Positions 34,631 through 41,720 of a stretch of 64,000 nt of DNA are shown here, in pieces. Under the pieces are notes generated by a model, which saw only the letters and a list, made by a program, of their open reading frames with translations, searched no databases and was not told where the DNA came from. Position 1 is the first letter of the stretch, and the number at the start of each line of letters is the position of its first letter. A program made the translations under genes and the position numbers. Origin of the DNA: Clostridiales bacterium. Lineage in GTDB: Bacteria > Bacillota > Clostridia > Christensenellales > Borkfalkiaceae. Where the stretch lies: assembly GCA_015055655.1 (NCBI GenBank), contig SVHW01000002.1, positions 113,541 to 177,540 of the forward strand, written 5' to 3'.

Positions 34631-35032
34631 ATGGAAGACAAGGAAAAAATTGAAAAAGCGCTGTTGAAAGTGGCGCTTGGATACCAAGTTGCCGAAGTCA
34701 CGGAAGAGTACGCGGAAATAGACGGGGAATTGAAGTTGACGAAGCGCAAACGGACCAAAAAGGATATTCCGCCCGATTTGAAGGCAGTACAACTGCTCTT
34801 GGCGGAAAACGGGGGCGATTACGCCGTGATGAGCGACGAGGAATTGGAAAGTGAAAAATGCAGGCTGCTTGCCGAATTGCAAAGGACGGAAAGGGAAACG
34901 TTGAAAAAAGAAAGCGGAGGGCAGGTATGCGTTGAAGGGGCGATGACGGCGGAGAAAAAGGAGCGAAAGCCACGTTCGAAGCCGAGAAAGCGAATTTATA
35001 GAAATGAAAAAGAGGGGGAGAAAACAAAATGA
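34631..35032 (+). CDS. Small protein resembling the C-terminal part of a terminase small subunit
   Basis: About 133 residues from ATG 34631; a GTG at 34601 overlapping terL is an alternative. The segment ALLKVALGYQVAEVTEEYAEIDGELKLTKRKRTKKDIPPDLKAVQLLLAENG resembles the tail of helix-turn-helix phage small terminases, where a VPPD-x-x-A motif is followed by a short helix. The DNA-binding N-terminal helix-turn-helix is missing, and the rest is a Lys/Arg/Glu-rich helical tail. Small terminase genes normally precede terL, so a shortened copy behind it is odd. The stop overlaps the portal start (ATGA). It may still contact TerL or simply be a relic. Confidence 0.55.
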   Translation: MEDKEKIEKALLKVALGYQVAEVTEEYAEIDGELKLTKRKRTKKDIPPDLKAVQLLLAENGGDYAVMSDEELESEKCRLLAELQRTERETLKKESGGQVCVEGAMTAEKKERKPRSKPRKRIYRNEKEGEKTK

Positions 35033-36924
35033 CGAAAGACGACGAAAAAAGATTGCAAAAGGAAAGGGAAGAGGCAAAAGAACGCGAACGGGTGAAAAAA
35101 GCGAAAGAAATTCTCGAAGATTTCACCGCGCGTCGCGAGGCAAGGCGTAACGTGGAAAGCGGTTGGATATTAAATATGAATTTCTTTGCGGGAAATCAAT
35201 ATTGCGACGTTTCGCCGTTTGGGGGCGTCGTGGCGGAAGATAAGCAATTTTATTGGCAATCGCGCAGGGTGTTTAATCATATTGCGCCGATGGTCGATTC
35301 GCGTATCGCGAAGTTGGAAAAGTTACGTCCCGTATTAAGCGTACGCGCTTTTTCCGACGAGGAGGGGGATATCAAAGCGGCGAAACTCGCCACGGGCGTA
35401 TTGCAGTACGCGCAGGACAGAATCGGGTTTGCGGAAACGGTGTCAAGGTGTACCGTTTGGTCGGAAACGTGCGGCAGCGGTTTTTATAAAATTGCGTGGG
35501 ACGAGCAAGGCGGCAGACAGGTGGCGGTGGACGAAGCGGGAAATCCCGTTTACGAGGGGGAAGTCACCGTTACTACGGTGTCCCCGTTTGAAATGTATCC
35601 CGATAGATTGGACGTGGAAGGCATTGAGGAGTTGGAGAGTTTAATACACGCGCAAGCGGTATCCGCCGATTACGTTTTCGAGCGTTTTGGTGTGGCGGTA
35701 AAAGAGCAAGATTTGGACGGGCAAACGGCGTGTTATAGCGAACCGTCTGCGGGAAAGTTACCTTTACAAACGGTTGGCGTCGTTGCTTCGCCTACGAGAA
35801 AGGGCGTGCTTTTAATCGAGCGTTACACCCGTCCGTGCGAGGCGTTTCCCGCAGGTAGATTGGAAATCGTGGCTGGAAATACGCTTGTTTACGAGGGGGA
35901 TTTGCCCTATTGCAACGGGGATAGAGGGGAAAGGACGTTTCCTTTTGTAAAACAAGACTGTCTGCGTTTGCCTGCGGCGTTTTTCGGCAGCAGCGTGATT
36001 GATAGACTTATCCCCGTGCAAAGGGCGTATAACGCCGTGCGCAACCGCAAACACGAGTTTTTAAATCGTTCCGCAATGGGGGTACTTACCGTAGAAGACG
36101 GCTCGGTGGACACGGACGAGCTGACGGAAGAGGGATTATTGCCCGGGAAAGTACTTGTTTATAGACAGGGTGGAAAAGCGCCTGCTATGCTCGATTGCGG
36201 TAGCGTACCTGCTGAATTTGCGGCGGAAGAAGAGTGGTTGGAAAAGGAATTTTCGTTGATTAGCGGCGTTAGCGATTTATCGCAAAATTCTACGCCGACG
36301 CGGGTTACCAGCGCGACGGGTTTACAATTATTGCTGGCGCAAGACGAAACGCGTTTATCGGCCACGCTCGGCAGCCTCGAACGCGCTATTAAAGGGGTAG
36401 GTAAACAGATTTTGCGTTTGTATAAGCAGTTTGCCGGTTCGGCACGGTTGATGACGCTTGCCGGAGAAAATAAAAAGACGCAAGTACATTATTTTAACGC
36501 GGCAGACCTGGACGTAAGCGATTTGCAATTTGATTGTCAAGACGGCGTTACGCCCGAGGAAAAAAAGAGCACGATTTTGCGTTTGTACGAGGCGGGCTTG
36601 CTCACCGACGAGGACGGCAAAATGTCTACGGAAAACAAAAACCGCGTTTTGGAAGCGTTCGGGTTTGGTTCGCTGGAAAACGCGAGGGATATTTCCGCGC
36701 TGCATATTGCTAAGGCAGGCGAAGAAAATCTATTGATGAAAAAAGAAGAAATTTTGCCCGACGATTACGACGAGCATTCGTTGCATATCACCGAGCATAC
36801 CAGATTTTTGCTTTCTTCCGAATTTAAGAAGTGTCAAGACAAAGAAGGGTTAAAGCGTCGTTACGTGGCGCATATTGCAGCGCATAAAGCCGCGGCGAAG
36901 AAACAGGCTCTTGAAGAAAAGTAA
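35029..36924 (+). CDS. Phage portal protein
   Basis: A 631-residue protein starting at ATG 35029 behind AGGGGGAG, overlapping the previous stop by 4 bp. A charged N-terminal helix precedes the portal core (ARRNVESGWILNMNFFAGNQYCDV...RVFNHIAPMVDSRIAKLEKLRPVLSVRA), which matches the P22-like portal layout. The middle contains the wing and stem region; the C-terminal third has a SGVSDLSQNSTPTRVTSATGLQLLLAQDE stretch typical of portals, and then a Lys-rich helix. A dodecamer of this protein would form the DNA entry ring and dock TerL. The length is within the range for short-tailed phage portals. Confidence 0.88.
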   Translation: MTKDDEKRLQKEREEAKERERVKKAKEILEDFTARREARRNVESGWILNMNFFAGNQYCDVSPFGGVVAEDKQFYWQSRRVFNHIAPMVDSRIAKLEKLRPVLSVRAFSDEEGDIKAAKLATGVLQYAQDRIGFAETVSRCTVWSETCGSGFYKIAWDEQGGRQVAVDEAGNPVYEGEVTVTTVSPFEMYPDRLDVEGIEELESLIHAQAVSADYVFERFGVAVKEQDLDGQTACYSEPSAGKLPLQTVGVVASPTRKGVLLIERYTRPCEAFPAGRLEIVAGNTLVYEGDLPYCNGDRGERTFPFVKQDCLRLPAAFFGSSVIDRLIPVQRAYNAVRNRKHEFLNRSAMGVLTVEDGSVDTDELTEEGLLPGKVLVYRQGGKAPAMLDCGSVPAEFAAEEEWLEKEFSLISGVSDLSQNSTPTRVTSATGLQLLLAQDETRLSATLGSLERAIKGVGKQILRLYKQFAGSARLMTLAGENKKTQVHYFNAADLDVSDLQFDCQDGVTPEEKKSTILRLYEAGLLTDEDGKMSTENKNRVLEAFGFGSLENARDISALHIAKAGEENLLMKKEEILPDDYDEHSLHITEHTRFLLSSEFKKCQDKEGLKRRYVAHIAAHKAAAKKQALEEK

Positions 36925-36966
36925 AGGGCAGGTATCGATTGAAAAAAATAGAAAGGAGAGAATAGG

Positions 36967-37743
36967 ATGATAGAAAAGGATAACGGTTGCGTGGAAAATA
37001 CCCAAGCGGAGGCAATCGCAACGGCGATTACGGGAGTGGAGAGAAAAGAAGGCTGCCCGACGGAAGCTTCGACGGCGATTGGGAAATTTAAGGACGTGGA
37101 CGCCCTTTTAAAAGCGTACGACTGTTTGCAGGCAGAATTTACGCGGCGCAGTCAAAGACTAAAACAACTCGAAAAAGAAACGGAGAATTCTGGCGAGAAG
37201 AGCGCATCGGCGGAGGCGGTGGAAAAGCTGCGAAAAAACGCCGAACGGACGAAATTGAAAAAGACGGCTTTTAACGGTTTCGTTGCGGAATTAGAGCAGG
37301 CGAACGTATGCGACTGTGCTAAGCGCGTAAACGACGCCGAACCCGTGGAAAAGGTGACGAAGAATAAGGAACAGCCCACGCAAGGCGAACGGGAAAACGT
37401 TGTGGAAGCTTCGTCGACGGGCGCAGAGGAGGTCTGCGCGGCTGAGGATACGGCTAAGGAAAGCGAGGGGGGAAAGGCGTCGGCTTTAGAAGAAACGTCC
37501 GTTGCGGCACGCTGCGAAAAGCAACCGCCTTCGTCGGACGAGCTGTATCGTTTGGCAAACGAAAACGAAGAGGTGCGTTTGAAGATTATCGGGGAGTATT
37601 TACAATCGGTAGGGAAATCGGGCGCACCTTTGGCGAGGGGCGGCAGCGGCGTGCTTTCCGCGCCGCCTATCAAAGCCAAAACGCTGCGAGAAGCAGGGGA
37701 AATGGCTTTGCGTTGGTTTCAGCGTGAGGGCGTAGAAGCGTAA
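36967..37743 (+). CDS. Probable capsid scaffolding protein
   Basis: A 258-residue, highly charged, Ala/Glu/Lys-rich protein with long predicted coiled coils (about 40-120) and a low-complexity middle. The C-terminus has a folded-looking DELYRLANENEEVRLKIIGEYLQS segment and a basic end. It has no conserved enzymatic motif. Its position directly between portal and major capsid protein, its composition and its length are those of phage scaffold proteins, which guide shell assembly and leave before packaging. No head protease gene is visible, so scaffold exit without cleavage, as in P22, would be expected. The start follows GAAAGGAGAGAATAGG. Confidence 0.7.
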   Translation: MIEKDNGCVENTQAEAIATAITGVERKEGCPTEASTAIGKFKDVDALLKAYDCLQAEFTRRSQRLKQLEKETENSGEKSASAEAVEKLRKNAERTKLKKTAFNGFVAELEQANVCDCAKRVNDAEPVEKVTKNKEQPTQGERENVVEASSTGAEEVCAAEDTAKESEGGKASALEETSVAARCEKQPPSSDELYRLANENEEVRLKIIGEYLQSVGKSGAPLARGGSGVLSAPPIKAKTLREAGEMALRWFQREGVEA

Positions 37744-37786
37744 ACGCATAGGTCGAATTAAAAAATAAAAATAGGAGTAAAAAATT

Positions 37787-38953
37787 ATGGTAACGATGGA
37801 AACGGCGAATAACGCATTAAAAACTTTTTATTTGGACGCGGTGACGGAGGCATTGGATAAAAAGGCAAATCCTTTGCTTGCGCAAATTGAGCAAACGACG
37901 TCGGACGTGGTAGGTAAAGACGTTAAAAAATTGGTAAAACTTGGAATGAACGGCGGCATTAGCGCGGGGAGTGAAACGGGTGAATTGCCTGCATCTTCTT
38001 CGGAAACGCGAGTGACGTTTACGTCCACGTTAAAAAATCTTTACGGTACGATTCAAATTTCCGATAAGGCAATTCGCGCGTCGGCGAACAACGAAGGCGC
38101 GTTTGTGAATTTGCTCAACGACGAAATGCAAGGCTTAATCAAAAGCGCAAGATTTAATTTTGGCAGAATGCTCTTTGGCGACGGCACGGGGAAAATAGGT
38201 CTTATCTCCAACGCTTCGGGCAACGTGGCGACGCTTATTGACGGAACGGGCCTTCTTGAAGGCTTATACGTAGACTTTTTCTCGTTTGACGGGACGACGG
38301 CGCTCGGCCGCAATTTTAAGATTGTCAGCATCGACCGTGAAGCGAATACGATGACCGTGTCTGGGATGAAACAACTTTCCGATGTGGTAACGGGCCCTGC
38401 GGCGGTGTATTTGCACGATTCGCGTGGGTACGAAATCACCGGCTTGAAAGCGATTTTCGAATCGCCGATTTTGTACGGCGTAGATACGACGGCAAATCCT
38501 ATGTTGAAGCCTTATAACGCCATTGACGTGGGTGAAATCAGCGAAAATATTATTCAAACGGCTATCGATAGAATTGAAGAAAATTCCGGCAGCAGGGTTA
38601 ACTTTATCGTATGTTCTTGGGGTGTAAAACGCGCGCTTGCGGAGTATTTCCGTGAACAAGGCGTTTCGCTTCCTTCCCTTTCGTTTGAAGGCGGTTTCAA
38701 CGGACTTAGCTTTAACGGTATCCCCGTCGTTGCGGATAGATTCTGCCCGAAGGGCGTGATGTATTTATTGAATACGGAAGATTTTAAGTTGCATCAGCTT
38801 TGCGATTGGAAGTGGTTGGAAGGCGAAGACGGCAAAGTGTTAAAACAAGTGCCCGGTAAGCCTGTTTATACGGCTACTTTGGTTAAATACGCCGAATTGA
38901 TGTGCGAACGTCCTTCCGGACAAGGTATGATTTCGGGTATCACCGAGGCGTAA
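37787..38953 (+). CDS. Phage major capsid protein
   Basis: A 388-residue protein behind an ATAGGAGTAAAAAATT ribosome site. The sequence opens with a helical arm (ANNALKTFYLDAVTEALDKKANPLLAQIE) and continues with Gly-rich beta segments (GMNGGISAGSETGELPASSSETRVTFTSTLKNLYGTIQISDKAI), a NFGRMLFGDGTGKIG loop and a C-terminal beta-rich domain ending near GMISGITEA. This layout fits an HK97-fold coat protein of the uncleaved type, with no N-terminal propeptide. It is the expected main product of the cassette. A hairpin and T-run just after its stop could lower expression of the downstream connector genes. Confidence 0.85.
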   Translation: MVTMETANNALKTFYLDAVTEALDKKANPLLAQIEQTTSDVVGKDVKKLVKLGMNGGISAGSETGELPASSSETRVTFTSTLKNLYGTIQISDKAIRASANNEGAFVNLLNDEMQGLIKSARFNFGRMLFGDGTGKIGLISNASGNVATLIDGTGLLEGLYVDFFSFDGTTALGRNFKIVSIDREANTMTVSGMKQLSDVVTGPAAVYLHDSRGYEITGLKAIFESPILYGVDTTANPMLKPYNAIDVGEISENIIQTAIDRIEENSGSRVNFIVCSWGVKRALAEYFREQGVSLPSLSFEGGFNGLSFNGIPVVADRFCPKGVMYLLNTEDFKLHQLCDWKWLEGEDGKVLKQVPGKPVYTATLVKYAELMCERPSGQGMISGITEA

Positions 38954-38964
38954 TTTGGCGTAGT

Positions 38965-39046
38965 ACAATTCTTTTATAAAGAATTGTCAAAGGGAACGGC
39001 GCTCGCGTCGGCGTGGGAACCGCGCGTCGCGGGCGCTGCATTTTTT
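38965..39046 (+). terminator. Inverted repeat plus weak terminator between capsid and connector genes
   Basis: First, ACAATTCTTT / AAAGAATTGT (38965-38987) forms a short AT stem. Then GGCGCTCGCG (38998-39007) pairs with CGCGGGCGCT (39028-39037), followed by GCATTTTTT. The second is a plausible leaky terminator that would keep capsid mRNA above connector mRNA. The apparent reading frame here (track start 38984) is not a gene. Confidence 0.55.
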
Positions 39047-39058
39047 GAAAAGGAGGAA

Positions 39059-39625
39059 ATGGCATTGAAGACGATTACGGTGAAAGAAGTGTTGCTGATT
39101 GCGGCGGCGGAATTGGGATTGTACGATACCGTGCGTTCGTATATAGAAGAACAAAACGAAACGGGGAAGGAGGAAACGGAAGCCCTGCTTCGCTGTTTTA
39201 ATCTTGTGGAAAACGAGGTGGCGCTTGATTATTTGCCTCTTTATGCGGAAGAAGTGGTGGAAACGGATACGGGCAGCGTATATTATTCGCAGCTTTCTCG
39301 CTCTGCCGTGCGCGTGGTTAAAGTGACGGACGAGTGGGATAACGACGCTCCGTTTAGGCTCTTTCCGGAATATATTAAAACGCAGGGTGGAAGGTTAAAA
39401 ATCCGTTACGCCTACGCGCCGGAGAAAAAGGGAATTGCCGACGAGAGCGATTATCTTACGCAGGTTTCCCCACGTTTATTTGCGTACGGCGTTGCGGCGG
39501 AATACTGCTTGGCGTTGGGAATTTTTGAGGACGCGGCGGTATGGGATAAAAAATACAAGGACGCGATTACGGCTACGTATCGGGCAAAACCCGTCCGCGT
39601 AATACAATCGAGGCGGTGGGTGTAA
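39059..39625 (+). CDS. Phage head-tail connector/adaptor protein
   Basis: A 188-residue protein from ATG 39059, which follows AAAAGGAGGAA; the track's earlier start reads through the intergenic hairpin. An N-terminal helical half (VKEVLLIAAAELGLYDTVRSYIEEQNE...LLRCFNLVENEVALDY) and a C-terminal half with LFPEYIKTQGGRLKIRYAYAPEKKGIADESDYLTQVSPRLFAYGVAAEYCLALG are typical of adaptor proteins that sit under the portal in short-tailed and siphophages. P22 gp4 has a similar size and position. The stop codon overlaps the next ATG (TAATG), so the two are coupled. Confidence 0.72.
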   Translation: MALKTITVKEVLLIAAAELGLYDTVRSYIEEQNETGKEETEALLRCFNLVENEVALDYLPLYAEEVVETDTGSVYYSQLSRSAVRVVKVTDEWDNDAPFRLFPEYIKTQGGRLKIRYAYAPEKKGIADESDYLTQVSPRLFAYGVAAEYCLALGIFEDAAVWDKKYKDAITATYRAKPVRVIQSRRWV

Positions 39626-40980
39626 TGGCGGAGAAAAGATTGTTTGGAAAAAAGATAATCGATAAAGAGATTTTTTTTGGCAAATTTCTCGTCGGCGGCG
39701 AACGTGAAAAATACGCGCTCACGGCAAGCTCGTCTATCAACTGCGACTGTGCGGACGGGACGATTGCTCGCGGTGTGGGGATGGAATCGTATACCGTCAA
39801 CGACGCGGCTGTGACGCTTTCGCCAACGTTGCAGGCGAGGTTTTTTATCACCTTGGAAAAGGACGACGGTGGGGAGAAGAAAGAGACGATAGGATACATT
39901 ACCCACAAAAACGCCGCGTACGTATACGACGAAACCCAAGGCACGTTTTATAACATCGGGACGCTGCAAGGCGGCGGCGTGATGACGCCGGCTATTGATA
40001 AGAACGGGGATTTCAAGACGCTTTTCGCTTGCAAAACGGGCGCATACCGATTGGAGCAAAAGAGATTGTTGCAATGTACGGACGCGGCTTGTCAAACGGC
40101 GATTTGTTTTTACGGTGGCAGGGTGTTTATCGCTACGCGTGATTTTTGGGTGCTGTATTCTGCGCCGTACGCGCCGACGGACTTTACCGAGAACGCAGAC
40201 GATAGCGGTATGATAGCGTTACGAAACGACTGTGGGAAAATCGTCGGGTTGCTCGGGCTGAAAAACCGTTTATGCGTTTTGTACGAGTATGGGATTTCGA
40301 TGATAACTTTGGACGGCAGCGCGCGCTCGTTCGAGCGAAAAGACGTCGTTTATAACGGTGGAAAAATTTTTGGCGAAACGGCGTGTGTGGCAAACGTCGG
40401 TGGCGAAAAAGCGTACTTTTTGGCGGAGGACGGCGTGTACCGTTTTGACGGTGTAAAGCTGGAAAAAACTTGTAAAAACGTGACGATTTCCGCAACGAAA
40501 AATTATTCTTGCGGTAGGGCGATTGCCGAGGGAAAATATTTCGTAACGTATACGGATAAAGACGGGGTTTGGCGTACGTTGGCGGTGGATTTGGAAACGG
40601 GTAAAGGCGACGAAACGTTCGTGATGAACGGGCTATATTCTTGGAACGGAAAAACGTTGTTTGGCAAAGACGGGGTACTTTACAAAATTGTAAAGTACGG
40701 TGACTTACCAACGGGGGAGAAAGCGGAGTTTACCGTAGAGAAAACGGATTTTTCCGTAAGGGGAAGTAAGACGTTGAAAGCGTTGCGTTTTTGCGGAGAA
40801 GGGAGTTTTGATTTGACGGTTACGGGCGGCAAAAAAACAAAGCGTATATCCGTTCTTTTCGAGGGTGGATTGGCGCGTGTTCCGTTGGCGATTCGGGCGA
40901 CGGATTTTACGATTGCCATCGAGCCGCACGCGGGGGTGAAAATTCGCAATATGACGGCGGAATTGCAAACGCTGGAGTAA
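39625..40980 (+). CDS. P22 gp10-like stopper/tail-hub candidate, beta-propeller-like
   Basis: A 451-residue protein; the ATG at 39625 shares its A with the previous stop codon. The sequence is almost all beta, with recurring blade-like units: FYGGRVFIATRDFWVLYSAP, LGLKNRLCVLYEYGISMITLDG, FLAEDGVYRFDGVKLE, KYFVTYTDKDGVWRTLAVDLE and LYSWNGKTLFGKDGVLYKIV. P22 gp10, which follows the adaptor and plugs the portal, is also a beta-propeller in the same gene position. I assign this by layout and position; no needle or tailspike gene follows. A C-terminal beta-sandwich (330-450) could contact a tail protein. Confidence 0.6.
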   Translation: MAEKRLFGKKIIDKEIFFGKFLVGGEREKYALTASSSINCDCADGTIARGVGMESYTVNDAAVTLSPTLQARFFITLEKDDGGEKKETIGYITHKNAAYVYDETQGTFYNIGTLQGGGVMTPAIDKNGDFKTLFACKTGAYRLEQKRLLQCTDAACQTAICFYGGRVFIATRDFWVLYSAPYAPTDFTENADDSGMIALRNDCGKIVGLLGLKNRLCVLYEYGISMITLDGSARSFERKDVVYNGGKIFGETACVANVGGEKAYFLAEDGVYRFDGVKLEKTCKNVTISATKNYSCGRAIAEGKYFVTYTDKDGVWRTLAVDLETGKGDETFVMNGLYSWNGKTLFGKDGVLYKIVKYGDLPTGEKAEFTVEKTDFSVRGSKTLKALRFCGEGSFDLTVTGGKKTKRISVLFEGGLARVPLAIRATDFTIAIEPHAGVKIRNMTAELQTLE

Positions 40981-40990
40981 AGGAGGAAGT

Positions 40991-41464
40991 ATGGATATTA
41001 ACGTTATTACTTACACGGACGAGCAGTACGCTACGCTTACGGAATCGCAGTTGCAAGAAGTGTATAAAGCGCAAGAAAAGAAGGACCGTCTTACCTGGAA
41101 ATTGGAAGAGGAGAAGCAGCGTGAAAAACAAAAGCTGGTTAAAAACGGCGTTTTTGCCTCGGGGCTATGGGACGCGTATTGCGCCAAATTGCAGGCGCAG
41201 TACGAAAGAGAGGTGGCGTTTATTCGAGAAGCGCTGTTGTTCTATTTGCGCTTTAGCGTGAAACCGACGGAAGAAGCGCCGTACGAAGTGAATTACGCGT
41301 TGACGGAAACGGAACGCGCTGCCATTGTAAAAGCGTATTATTTGGAGGAATACGCAAATGCGGCCGAACGTTTTTCTGCATTTAAGCAAGATGCGGTGGC
41401 GGTACAATATTTAGGGGAAATGTACGCGCCGTTGTGGGATTATTTTTATCTGCAAACGCAATGA
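40991..41464 (+). CDS. Small virion-associated protein candidate, unknown function
   Basis: A 157-residue protein 10 bp after the gp10-like gene, with a TAAAGGAGGAAGT ribosome site. It is mostly helical, with a long charged helix (about 15-60; LQEVYKAQEKKDRLTWKLEEEKQREKQK), then ASGLWDAYCAKLQAQYEREVAFIREALLFYLRF. It has no motif I recognise. It is the last gene of the cassette before a terminator. In short-tailed phages this slot often holds an internal-virion, needle or tail-linked protein. Confidence 0.6.
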   Translation: MDINVITYTDEQYATLTESQLQEVYKAQEKKDRLTWKLEEEKQREKQKLVKNGVFASGLWDAYCAKLQAQYEREVAFIREALLFYLRFSVKPTEEAPYEVNYALTETERAAIVKAYYLEEYANAAERFSAFKQDAVAVQYLGEMYAPLWDYFYLQTQ

Positions 41465-41480
41465 CGCGGCGCAGGGAAAA

Positions 41481-41508
41481 AGCAGGGTTGTATGGCTCTG
41501 CTTTTTTA
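41481..41508 (+). terminator. Terminator closing the phage-head cassette
   Basis: AGCAG(G) / (C)TCTGCT stem with a loop of about ten nt, followed by TTTTTT. The core resembles the terminator at 46651. Confidence 0.8.
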
Positions 41509-41550
41509 TAAATTTATTTTATAAAAGATGTGAAACTTGATAAAAATTAC

Positions 41551-41579
41551 TTGCAAAAAGGGAAAATATGTGATAGAAT
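41551..41579 (+). promoter_or_regulatory. Promoter of the 1636-residue LRR protein gene
   Basis: TTGCAA (41551-41556), 17 nt, TAGAAT (41574-41579). A leader of about 140 nt follows before GGAGG at 41710 and the ATG at 41721; no gene or known riboswitch was recognised in it. Confidence 0.65.
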
Positions 41580-41720
41580 AATGTTAATATGCGTAAAAAT
41601 GCCTGTAAAAAGTAAAATAAAGCTCGTGAAAGAGTAAAAAAGGCAAATACGCGGCAAGGCGAAAACGTTTATCAATGCCGTTCGCTTTGTGGACGGTATC
41701 ATATTTTCCGGAGGTATTTT

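Noticed and set aside
38984-39058. N-terminal extension of the connector protein (KGTALASAWEPRVAGAAFF)
   Set aside because: It reads through a hairpin-terminator segment; the ATG at 39059 has a perfect ribosome site and the protein is complete from there.
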